Source of the DNA: Streptomyces tsukubensis
GTDB taxonomy: Bacteria; Actinomycetota; Actinomycetes; Streptomycetales; Streptomycetaceae
Length of the DNA stretch: 64,000 nucleotides
Reading direction: 5' to 3'
Assembly (NCBI RefSeq): GCF_009296025.1
Contig: NZ_CP045178.1
Location: forward strand, 4,712,001 to 4,776,000
Below the pieces are notes generated by a model. The model was not told the DNA's origin and searched no databases. It worked only from the letters and a program-made list of their open reading frames with translations. Position 1 is the first letter of the stretch. Each line of letters opens with the position of its first letter. Made by a program: the position numbers and the translations under genes. Positions 24,781-33,053 of the stretch are shown here, piece by piece.

Positions 24781-27303
24781 TCAGCCCCTGCTCTCGGATT
24801 GTGCGGTGTTCAGGCGTTCGCGGAGGTCCTCGGTGAGCGGGCTGCCCATCGCGTGGTGGATGGTCAGCGCCCTGGTCAGGTCTTCCAGCAGTCGGGACCG
24901 GTCCGCGCCGGGGCGTTCCGCGATGGACGCCAGGTCCAGGAGGCACTCGGCCTCGTAGGCGTGGGCCTTGCGCTCCCGCAGGGTGGTGGCGGCCTCGCGG
25001 AGGGTGGGCACCGCCTCGTCCGTCCGGTTCAGGTGGTCGAGAGTCCGGCCGAGTGCGGCGGAGGCTCGGGCCGCCATCCGGTGGTCGGGGTCGGCCAGCG
25101 AGAGCAGTTCTGTTCGCGCCTGGCCGAGGGTGGTGAGCGCGCGGGTGAGGTCGCCGGTCGCGGCCTGGGCGCGGCCGAGGAAGAAGGCGGCGATGGCGGC
25201 TCCGCGCGGTTCGCCGCCCTCCGCGTTCAGCTCCATGGACCGTCGGTACGCCGTGATCGCGCGGGGCGGATCGAACCGGTCCCAGTAACGGGCCGAGAAC
25301 TCCAGCGCGGACGCGAGCAGCACCACATCGCCGGCGACCTCGGCGCACGCCCGTGCCGCCGTCAGCTCGCCCTCCGCCTCGTCGTACTCGCCCAGGTCCA
25401 TGAGGGGCCGGGAGAGCAGGCTGCGCAGGCGCGCCTCGGCCGCGGGCGCTACCGCGGCCCTCGCGTACCGGGCTCCCAGCTCCAGGGATTCCCGCCAGTC
25501 GCCGAGGTGGCGGTGGTGCAGGAACAGCACCGTGAAGCCTTCCGCGAGCTGCCACCCCTCGGTGTACAGCCGGAGCGGCCCCGCGGCGCGCAGGACCGCC
25601 ATGATGTTGGCCCGCTCTGCCTCCAACCAGTCCAGTGGCGCCGGGCCGCCCGCCGTGGCGAACGGGTCCTGCCGCTCGGCCAGCAGGGCGTCGAGGTTGC
25701 CGACGCGCAGCCGGTCGGCCCGTACGGAGCGGTCGGCGAGCGCCGTCAGCGCCAGGTAGTGGGTCAGTACGCGCCGCACGACGGAGATCTCCGTCCCCTG
25801 CGGCTCCCCGGCCGCCGCATGTCCCATGGCGTGGACGCGTACGAGACCGTGGAACCGGTAGCGGCGGTCCTCCATGACCTCCAGCAGGCTCATGTCCTCC
25901 AGTACGTCGAGGAGTACCCGGGCACCCTGGATGTCGTCGGAGCCGAGCGCCGCCGCGACCGTCGCCGCGTCGAAGGAGAGGCCGGGAATCCAGGCCAGGA
26001 GCCGGTAGCCGTGTGCCAGGGTGGGGCTCAACTGCCGGTAGGAGGCGTCGAGGGCGACGGTCACGGGGGACTCGCTTCCTACGCTGAGTGCGGCCAGTCG
26101 GCCCTTCTCGTCGGCGAGTTCGGTGGCGAGCGCCGACAGGGTGAGGTGGCGGTCGTTCAGCAGGCGGGCCGCCGCGACGTGCAGCGCGACGGGGAGCCCG
26201 GAGCACAGGTCGGCCACGCGCCGCGCCGCCTCCGGGTCGGTCGCGACCCGTGCTTCACCGCACCGGTCGGCCAACAGCAGCAGCGCCGCGTCCGGCGTGA
26301 GGGGGTCCAGCGCCAGCGGCCGGGCCCCGTCCATGGTCAGTTCGCCGAGTCGCGTGGTGCTCGTGGCGAGTACGGCGCTGCCGGGGCCCTGCGGGATCAG
26401 GGCCCTGACCTGGGCGGGTGAGGTCACGTCGTCCAGTACGAGCAGCACCCGCAGGCCGGACGTCCGGTGCTGGAAGAGCGCCGTCCGCTCGGCCAAGGAC
26501 GGGGGCAGGAGCGTGTCGTCCACGCCGAGGGAGCGTAGGCAGTGGCCGACCGCTTCGGTCATGTCAGCGCCGATGCCGGTACGGTCCCGCAGCGTCGCGA
26601 AGTCCACGTACAGCCGTCCGCCGGTGAAGTGCTCGCGCATCGTGTGCGCCCAGTGCTTGGCCAGGGCCGATTTGCCGACTCCCGGCGGTCCCGCGAGCAC
26701 TCTGATGTCGATGTGTGAGGCGGTGGGGCACGTGGTGGTCGCCGGGGCCGTGGTGGTGGCCGTGGCGCCGGTGCCGGCGGGCCACCATGGGCCGCTGAGG
26801 TCGGTCAGTTCCGCGGCCCGGTTGATGAAACGGGTCCGCATGGCGGGGATCTCTGAGGGCGGGCCTTCCGGGCGCAGGGCGGAAGGCACGTCGTAGGAGA
26901 TCACGACGGGAGGGGCTGAGGCGCGCGTGCCCGGGAGGGCCGCCCGTTCGGCCTCCTGCCCGGCTTCCGGCTCTGCTCCCCGCTCGGTTTCCCGGTGCAA
27001 CGTGCCCAGCAGGGCGACGAGTTCGCGCGCCGTGTCGGACTCCTCCCGCAGCGAGTGGCGGAGCCTGCGCCGCAGGTGGTCGGTGGCGCCCCCGAGGGAG
27101 TGCCCCTCGTCCGACTGGAGCGCTGCCGCCAACTCTTCCACGGCGGTGCGCAGCTGCTCGTCCCCCGTGGTGGCGGGGTCCTGACGGCGGCTGAACAGAC
27201 GTGTGACAAGGGTGCGTGTGTGCGTCCACGCCTCTGTGACCGCGAGACCGACCAACGTGCTTGTCGCCCCCGAAGCGGCCAGCGCCGCTACCTCGACTGC
27301 CAC
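24781..27303 (-). CDS. NB-ARC / TPR STAND protein
   Basis: An 840-residue signalling protein. An N-terminal region (about 1-150) includes a hydrophobic stretch (VALAASG to LVGLAV). The NB-ARC ATPase lies at about 170-470, with Walker A GPPGVGKSALA, Walker B LLVLDDV and a GLPVALHVAAARL motif. The C-terminal 350 residues form TPR-like helices. No HTH or SARP domain is seen, unlike the AfsR/SARP regulators it otherwise resembles. I placed the start at GTG 27303 because AAGGAGA lies 5 bases upstream; the frame stays open upstream and overlaps the end of the neighbouring gene. Such proteins switch on by nucleotide exchange in response to a ligand bound at the TPR. The effector is unknown. Confidence 0.82.
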   Translation of the reverse strand: MAVEVAALAASGATSTLVGLAVTEAWTHTRTLVTRLFSRRQDPATTGDEQLRTAVEELAAALQSDEGHSLGGATDHLRRRLRHSLREESDTARELVALLGTLHRETERGAEPEAGQEAERAALPGTRASAPPVVISYDVPSALRPEGPPSEIPAMRTRFINRAAELTDLSGPWWPAGTGATATTTAPATTTCPTASHIDIRVLAGPPGVGKSALAKHWAHTMREHFTGGRLYVDFATLRDRTGIGADMTEAVGHCLRSLGVDDTLLPPSLAERTALFQHRTSGLRVLLVLDDVTSPAQVRALIPQGPGSAVLATSTTRLGELTMDGARPLALDPLTPDAALLLLADRCGEARVATDPEAARRVADLCSGLPVALHVAAARLLNDRHLTLSALATELADEKGRLAALSVGSESPVTVALDASYRQLSPTLAHGYRLLAWIPGLSFDAATVAAALGSDDIQGARVLLDVLEDMSLLEVMEDRRYRFHGLVRVHAMGHAAAGEPQGTEISVVRRVLTHYLALTALADRSVRADRLRVGNLDALLAERQDPFATAGGPAPLDWLEAERANIMAVLRAAGPLRLYTEGWQLAEGFTVLFLHHRHLGDWRESLELGARYARAAVAPAAEARLRSLLSRPLMDLGEYDEAEGELTAARACAEVAGDVVLLASALEFSARYWDRFDPPRAITAYRRSMELNAEGGEPRGAAIAAFFLGRAQAATGDLTRALTTLGQARTELLSLADPDHRMAARASAALGRTLDHLNRTDEAVPTLREAATTLRERKAHAYEAECLLDLASIAERPGADRSRLLEDLTRALTIHHAMGSPLTEDLRERLNTAQSESRG

Positions 27304-27505
27304 CGAGTCTCCTTCACGTACGGGCCGCGCCGCCGCTTCAGCCGCGGTTCCGGCTTCAGCCGCGCCTTGTGTGTCGTTGCCCACCGTAGTGCGGTCGAGG
27401 GGGGCTGAGTAGTCGCGCACGGGGGAGCGCGAGTTGGGGAGGGGCCGGGCTTCGTCGGGCTGCGGGGTCGAGGGGCCGAGGGTCGGTGGGCGGCGGGGCG
27501 GCCCG

Positions 27506-29383
27506 TCAGGAGGCGGATCCAGGAGGGGTGGGGATCGTGGGGGGAGGGATACGGACGCGTAGCGGGAGGCCGTCGTGCGTGTCACCGACGCGCAGGGTCA
27601 CGGAGCCGTCGGCCGGCGCGTGGTCCGCGCGGAGGACGGTGTAGACGGCCGAGGCGATGAGGCCGGGATCCGGGCATTCTTCGCTGCTCTCCCCGCTGCT
27701 TTCTTCGCTGCTTTCTTCGCGGCTTTCCTCGCGTCCTTCGTCGTCGGCCCGCACCGTGGTGGTCCGGCCGTCGCGGAGGGCCACAAGGCAGGCCCCTGAG
27801 GGCAGCGCGGTCACGGCCAGCAGACTTCCTGGCCACCTGGCGAGCGTGTCTGCCACCCAGCGGCGGGCCTCGGCCGCTGTGGCGGCGGGGGCCGAGGCCA
27901 GCAGGACCGAGGCGCTTTCGGTCAGGCGCCGGTCGCGTTCCTCGTCCGGTCGCACCGCGAGGTGAGAGAAGCGCCCGGCCCCCTCTTCCCCGTCTTCCTC
28001 TGCTTCCTCTTCTGCTTCCTCTTCGCCGTGGCTCGGGCTTGCGGTGACGGCGAAGGCGAAGGCGACGGCGGCGGGGATACGGCGCACGGTCACGGTGGGC
28101 CTGCCGGTGGCTGTGCTGTCGAGGTGCGTGTCGACCATCCAGGAGGTGACCGTCGCAGCAGGGTTCTCCGGCGCTCTCAGCACGAGCGGGGACGGTGGGG
28201 AGGACCGTGGCGGCTGGAGGCGGAGCAGGTCGTACAGGGCTGTGCGCAGCCGGGCGAGGGCGGTGCCCGGCTCGTCGAAGGCGCGGGCGGCCACCGGGGC
28301 GTAACGCGCGGACCCGCCCGACTGGTCCCGCAGGACGTCTCTGACCTGCCGCAGGGAGCCGCCCTCGGCGCCCTCGGCGGCGAACCGTGGTGCGAGCCGC
28401 GCCAGTTCGGCGCCCGCCGTGTCGGGTACGGCGTCGCTTCCGTACGCGGCCAGCGCCAGGGGTTTGCCCAGTGCGGCTCCGTACAGCGTCACCGATCCGT
28501 GGTCGCCGATCACCGCGTCCGAGGCCACGAGCGCGGGACGCCAGTCGTGTACGGGTGGCATCAGCAGCAGGCCGGCTTCGAGGGGTTCCGCCAGGAGGGA
28601 GCGGACGTACCAGGAGCCGTGGGCCGACCACACGTTCGGGTGCAGGATCAGCGCGACGCGGTACGCGTCCCAGGGCAGCTCGGAGAGGAGACGCGCGGGC
28701 AGTGCGGGGTGGCTGCCGATGAGGGAGGTCGGGCCCCACGTCGAGCTCAGCAGCACCAGTCGCTGGTCGTCCCCGACGCCCATGGCCCGACGGTAGTCAC
28801 CACGCCGGTCCGCGCTGACGAGGAGTTCGTCCAGGCACGGATCGCCGATGACCAGGGTGCGCCCGGCGGTCTTGGGATGTGCGGCGAGCAGTTGCCGCTC
28901 CTGTTCCGGATGTGACACGGCCATCCAGGCCCGTCCCGCTTCCAGCAGCGCGTCGGGCACCACGCCCGACAGACGGTTGCCGGGGGAGCGGGAGTCAGGC
29001 ACGTACTTCTGGAATCCGATGCCGTGCGGGAGTATGAGGACAGGGCAGTCCCCCTCCGGTACGTCGATGTTCTCGCTCGCGCTGAGGATCAGATCGGGGG
29101 AGACGTGAGCCAACTGGCTCCACGGCATGACGCGGCAACCGGAGCCGTGGAGCAGGTCGAGCGCGCCGTCGCTGAAGGCGGACGTACGGTCGTGCGTGAA
29201 GACCACCGTCACCCGGGGGTCGCCCCGCAGCACCCCCGGCAGCACTTCAAGCGCGCGGATCGTCGAGGTCAGGGTACGGGTGGCGACGACCAGCGTCCGC
29301 TCACCGGGAAAGGTGCTCCAGCGGTGGGCGTCACTCCCGACGGGAACCCGCAGGAACGGGACGTCAGCGGAGCGCGTGATCAC
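27506..29383 (-). CDS. GT-B-like protein, CDP-glycerol glycerophosphotransferase-type
   Basis: A 625-residue protein. The N-terminal 370 residues have the GT-B pattern of CDP-glycerol/teichoic acid transferases: HGIGFQKYVPDS, then LLSSTWGPTSLIG and the donor motif GDHGSVTLYGAALGKP. The C-terminal region (about 400-610) is low in complexity, with a Glu-rich stretch (HGEEEAEEEAEED) and an RE(E/S)-rich repeat. Relatives are sometimes mislabelled as initiation factor 2. It probably transfers a polyol-phosphate or sugar unit to a cell-wall or lipid acceptor. A nucleotidyltransferase gene lies upstream on the same strand and could make its CDP-activated donor. Confidence 0.65.
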   Translation of the reverse strand: MITRSADVPFLRVPVGSDAHRWSTFPGERTLVVATRTLTSTIRALEVLPGVLRGDPRVTVVFTHDRTSAFSDGALDLLHGSGCRVMPWSQLAHVSPDLILSASENIDVPEGDCPVLILPHGIGFQKYVPDSRSPGNRLSGVVPDALLEAGRAWMAVSHPEQERQLLAAHPKTAGRTLVIGDPCLDELLVSADRRGDYRRAMGVGDDQRLVLLSSTWGPTSLIGSHPALPARLLSELPWDAYRVALILHPNVWSAHGSWYVRSLLAEPLEAGLLLMPPVHDWRPALVASDAVIGDHGSVTLYGAALGKPLALAAYGSDAVPDTAGAELARLAPRFAAEGAEGGSLRQVRDVLRDQSGGSARYAPVAARAFDEPGTALARLRTALYDLLRLQPPRSSPPSPLVLRAPENPAATVTSWMVDTHLDSTATGRPTVTVRRIPAAVAFAFAVTASPSHGEEEAEEEAEEDGEEGAGRFSHLAVRPDEERDRRLTESASVLLASAPAATAAEARRWVADTLARWPGSLLAVTALPSGACLVALRDGRTTTVRADDEGREESREESSEESSGESSEECPDPGLIASAVYTVLRADHAPADGSVTLRVGDTHDGLPLRVRIPPPTIPTPPGSAS

Positions 29384-29403
29384 TGCGGGCCCCCTTGCGT
29401 CGG

Positions 29404-29457
29404 ACGCGGGTTACGCGGGTTACGCGGGTTACGCGGGATACGCGGGGCACGCGGGTT
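29404..29457. repeat. 9-bp tandem repeats (6 copies)
   Basis: ACGCGGGTT and close variants repeat six times at an exact 9-bp period, 21 bases upstream of the minus-strand gene start at 29383. Confidence 0.85.
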
Positions 29458-29802
29458 GGGCGGTGATCGGTGCGCCGTTCGCCGTCCGGCGTCGGTGTGG
29501 CCAGGTTCGCCGGAGCCGCGTGCAACCTCTTCGGTCTGTGCCTGGCCACGCGAGGGAGACCTTTCGGAGATGGGCCGGGGTGGCGGAGAAACCCTAGGTC
29601 AAGGGCATGGCGTTGCATTGTAGATCGGGCAGCGCCCACGTATAGGGGGACGCGGTGTGCGCTTTGGCGTGCGCGGCCCATCGGCGCGTGGGCACGCTGG
29701 TTCGGGCACTGTCCGCGGGGCGAGGACACCGGCGCGGACCGGGTGCCCGCGCCGCTCGCCTGGATGCCCGACCCCGCGCCGCTCGGCAGCGACCCGACCG
29801 GC

Positions 29803-29862
29803 CTGAACTGCCGTGGTCCGAACTTTCGTGGTCCGAACTCCCGTGATCTGAACTGCCGTGGC
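29803..29862. repeat. 15-bp tandem repeats (4 copies)
   Basis: Units CTGAACTGCCGTGGT, with 2-4 changes per copy, at 29803, 29818, 29833 and 29848. They lie just downstream of the nucleotidyltransferase stop (minus strand). Confidence 0.8.
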
Positions 29863-29887
29863 CTGACTCCCCGGGCTCCGCGAGGAG

Positions 29888-30592
29888 TCAGCCCGCGACG
29901 GTGTTGTAGTTGACGATCCCCTCCACCATGAGGGCGACCGCGCCCGTCAGCGGGCTGGCTGTTCCCTCTCCCACCACGTCGGGCAGCCGGTGCGCCTCGG
30001 CCTCGGTGGCCGCCACCATGCCCCAGAACGCGTTGTACCCCGAAGGGTCCTTCGGTTTGTCGGTGGCCGCCCCCACGGTCAGGACACCGTCCGTCTCGGC
30101 CACGGCCAGCGCGCCCATCTGCCGGAGCGTCGCGGGGTCACGCTCCTCGGCCGCCACCACGCTCCAGCCCGACACCTCCACGTTCCGCAGCGCGTCGAGG
30201 AGCTTGCCCGCCGTGTCCGAGCCGGTGACGACGATGTCGGGCAGGACGAGGGCAACCGGTCCTCGCGTCATCGGCAGGGCCGACCTGACCGCCCCCTCAA
30301 GACTCGGTCCGAACGACTCGTCCTGGTAGACGAAGACCAGTTGGAAAATCTCGGCGTAGCGCGCGAGATAACTCACCGTGTCCAGTTTGTGTGTCCCGAA
30401 GACGACGACCAGGCGCACATTCAGTCCGCTCTTCGCCAGTTCGACAACCGATTCCAGGCTGCGGTCGAGCACGGTGACCCCGGAAGCCAGACAGTGCAGC
30501 TCCTTCGGGTAGGGCGCCCCGAAACGTGTCCCTGATCCGGCGCAGGGCAAGATGACCGAAACATCGGGGGCGGGTATGGATGAACTAGGCAT
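29888..30592 (-). CDS. Nucleotidyltransferase (IspD/TarI-like, GT-A fold)
   Basis: A 234-residue enzyme. The N-terminal ILPCAGSGTRFG matches the NTP-binding LxxAGxGxRx motif. A Lys in PYPKELHCL and the Asp in LPDIVV fit the catalytic pattern of sugar- or polyol-phosphate cytidylyl/nucleotidyl transferases. It should make an activated NDP/CDP donor. The ATG at 30592 was chosen because the conserved sequence starts 13 residues later and GGAGAG lies 8 bases upstream; the longer reading frame to 30763 has no family similarity. It may supply the GT-B-like protein downstream on the same strand. Confidence 0.8.
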   Translation of the reverse strand: MPSSSIPAPDVSVILPCAGSGTRFGAPYPKELHCLASGVTVLDRSLESVVELAKSGLNVRLVVVFGTHKLDTVSYLARYAEIFQLVFVYQDESFGPSLEGAVRSALPMTRGPVALVLPDIVVTGSDTAGKLLDALRNVEVSGWSVVAAEERDPATLRQMGALAVAETDGVLTVGAATDKPKDPSGYNAFWGMVAATEAEAHRLPDVVGEGTASPLTGAVALMVEGIVNYNTVAG

Positions 30593-30921
30593 CGAGTAGC
30601 TCTCCGGTGGAGTTGACGATGGGGGCCTTGCGTACCTCGCCGGGCGCGAGCAGCCCAATACGGGCCGACGTCGTACCGTCGGCCCAAAAGGTCCGCCGGG
30701 GCTCACCGTAGCCACTGTGGACGGCTCAGTGAGAGAAAAGTAGCGTTGATTGACCAGATCCACCGCAGGCCGTCTCCGTTAATACTCGCTGTTTCTCCCC
30801 CCGCCATTGGTATAACTCGTCGCCTGAATTGCTGAGTTGGCGAGCGGGCAGCGTGAGTGCGGTCGTCCACCCGCCGGTGGCTGACGCTCCGGGCGGAAAC
30901 AGTTCGGAACGCGGGAAAGAC

Positions 30922-30977
30922 AGACAGAACCAAAGAGACAGAACCAAAGAGACAGAACCAAAGAGACGCAACGAAAG
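30922..30977. repeat. 14-bp tandem repeats (4 copies) next to the ribosome site
   Basis: AGACAGAACCAAAG at 30922, 30936 and 30950, with a diverged copy at 30964, end 10 bases before the ATG at 30988. The final AAAGAGG of the array region acts as the ribosome site. Confidence 0.85.
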
Positions 30978-30987
30978 AGGGCGCGGA

Positions 30988-32223
30988 ATGCGGGTGCTGT
31001 TGTCTACGTACGGGACGCGCGGCGATGTCGAGCCGCTGGTGGCACTCGCTGTGCGGCTGCGGGCGCTCGGCACGGGTGTGCGGATGTGCGCCCCGCCCGA
31101 CGAGGAGTTCGCCGAGCGGCTGGCCGGTATCGGGGTGGAACTCGTGCCGGTGGGGCCTCCTGTAAGGGAGTTGATGCGCGGGGCGAGCCTGCCCTCGGAC
31201 GCGGACCTGGACCGGTACAGGACCGAGATGGTCGAGGCGCAGTTCGACGCCTTCCCCGCAGCCGTCGACGGCTGCGACGTACTGGTGGCGGCAGGCCTCG
31301 CGCAGATCGCCGCGCGGTCCGTGGCCGAGGCCGCGGGCGTCCGGTACGTGTACGCCAGTTACGCGGCGGTCCACCTGCCGTCGCCGCACCACGCGCCGCC
31401 GCCCCGGCCCGGCTGGCCGGAGCCTGGGACGACCGACAATCGGACTCTGTGGGAGTGGGACGCCCAGCAGGTGGACGGGCAGTTCCGCGAGGTGCTCAAC
31501 GCTCGTCGGGCGGCGATCGGGCTGCCGCCGGTGGACAACGTCCGCGACCACGTCCTCACCGACCGGCCGTGGCTGGCCGCGGACCCGGTGCTGGGGGCGT
31601 GGCAGGAGACCCCGGGCCTCGACGTCGTACAGACGGGCGCGTGGACCCTGCCCGACGAACGCCCACTCCCTGACGACCTGGTGGCCTTCCTGGAGGCGGG
31701 CACCCCGCCCGTTTACGTGGGTTTCGGCAGCATGCGCCCGGCGGAGGGCATCGGCCCCCTGGCCGTCGAGGCGATCCGCGCGCGGGGACACCGCGTTCTC
31801 GTCTCCCGAGGCTGGGCCGATCTTGACCTGGTCGACGGGCGGGACGACTGCTTCGCCATCGGCGAGGTCAACCACCAGCGGTTGTTCGGCGAGGTCGCCG
31901 CCGTGGTCCATCACGGGGGCGCCGGTACGACGTTGACCGCCGCTCGGGCGGGTGCGCCGCAGGTGGTGATACCTCTCCAGTTGTCGGACAACCCTTACTG
32001 GGCCCGTCGCATCGCCGAACTGGGAATCGGTGCGACGCTCGATGGTGCCGCCCTAGACGGTGCCGTGGCGGGCGGCGAGTTGCTGGGTGTCGCGGTCAAG
32101 ACAGCTCTGTCGCCGGAGACTCAGGCGCGGGCGAAGGCTGTGGCCGGCCGGATGCGTACCGACGGAGCGGAAGCGGCGGCGCGCCTGCTGGCGGAAGCCG
32201 GTCCCTCCGATCGCACCGGGTAG
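30988..32223 (+). CDS. Glycosyltransferase family 1 (glycopeptide/macrolide type)
   Basis: A 411-residue GT-B enzyme with the N-terminal MRVLLSTYGTRGDVEPLVAL motif of GtfA/GtfB- and ErmE-type natural-product glycosyltransferases. The C-terminal VVHHGGAGTTLTAARAG is the nucleotide-sugar signature. It should attach a sugar to a small aglycone in the cytoplasm. The ATG at 30988 follows AAAGAGGGCGCGGA. It lies upstream of the NRPS genes on the same strand, though about 830 bp and a separate promoter intervene. The aglycone could be the NRPS-PKS product or the glycoside of region C. Confidence 0.92.
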   Translation: MRVLLSTYGTRGDVEPLVALAVRLRALGTGVRMCAPPDEEFAERLAGIGVELVPVGPPVRELMRGASLPSDADLDRYRTEMVEAQFDAFPAAVDGCDVLVAAGLAQIAARSVAEAAGVRYVYASYAAVHLPSPHHAPPPRPGWPEPGTTDNRTLWEWDAQQVDGQFREVLNARRAAIGLPPVDNVRDHVLTDRPWLAADPVLGAWQETPGLDVVQTGAWTLPDERPLPDDLVAFLEAGTPPVYVGFGSMRPAEGIGPLAVEAIRARGHRVLVSRGWADLDLVDGRDDCFAIGEVNHQRLFGEVAAVVHHGGAGTTLTAARAGAPQVVIPLQLSDNPYWARRIAELGIGATLDGAALDGAVAGGELLGVAVKTALSPETQARAKAVAGRMRTDGAEAAARLLAEAGPSDRTG

Positions 32224-33053
32224 GCCGGGTGGGGCGTCCGGCTGGGGCGTCCGGCTGGGGCTTCCGCATGTGGGTGGCCCAGCCGAGACGTTGAGTGCCC
32301 GTCAGCCGTGTGGATGGCCGGGGCGCACCCTCCGCCGGAGTGCCGCGCCCCGTGTCGCACCCGCAAATGCCGCACTCCCACGCAGAACGCTTGCCGCGTC
32401 GAGCGCCGGTGCCCGTTCGGGCGGTAAGAATACCCAGAATGCTTGTCAGTAATGCATTGAGTTCCGTTGTTTTCTGGTGGCCTCCTGCCGGTCCCACTCG
32501 ACACCCCGTCACGGGAAAAGGTGTGGCGCGGGTCACTATTGACCATCTAATCGGGGCCGAATTAATATCGCTGGAAATGAGTCACCGCAGGGGTGGCAGG
32601 AAAGAGAAACAGGCACTCCCTCGGTCGCCCCCCGCACGCACCTGACGCGATTTTATGGAGTTCTGGTAAGGAAATGGCGATATCCAGAAGCTCGCGCGAG
32701 GCGCCGCTGAACCCGTGAGGATATCGGTCCGAGGCCCGGGGTGGACCCGTCGCACAGTTCGCGCTTCGGCTCCGCGTCCCCAAGGGAATCGGCCCCGCCG
32801 GAGCGCCACTTGTCCCGTTCGGTCTCGTCGTGGAGTCCGTCGCGGTCCCGTCGTGGAGGCGGTGTGGTCCCGTCGTGGGGCCGTGGAACCTCTGCCGTGC
32901 GCATCGTCCGCAAAGCGTGCATTCCGGGCGGCGTGGTGAATCGCTCAAAAATGGCCATGCCGGGCATACCCGCGCACGATTACGTGAACCATTGATCCTT
33001 CGGGAACCCGGGATTCGATTTCCGCCGCGTTCCCTTCTCGTGAAGGGTAATCC
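32224..33053. other. 830-bp upstream region of the NRPS operon
   Basis: No gene is recognised. It contains three 13-bp units (TGGGGCGTCCGGC at 32230, 32243, and a diverged copy at 32256), the promoter at 32539 and a long 5' leader of about 480 bases. Confidence 0.6.
32539..32568 (+). promoter_or_regulatory. Strong sigma-70-type promoter of the NRPS operon
   Basis: TTGACC (32539-32544), an 18-base spacer and TAATAT (32563-32568) lie in a locally AT-rich stretch. Transcription would give a leader of nearly 480 bases before the NRPS start at 33054. Confidence 0.65.

Larger units (their letters stand above)
29384..29887. other. 504-bp region between minus-strand genes
   Basis: Only repeats are seen: 9-bp units near the left gene start and 15-bp units near the right gene stop. 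No convincing gene is present. The promoter of the GT-B-like gene should be here. Confidence 0.5.

Noticed and set aside
24637..26421. Plus-strand frame of ~590 codons opposite the NB-ARC gene
   Set aside because: Shadow of a recognised protein; composition is typical of antisense GC-rich DNA.
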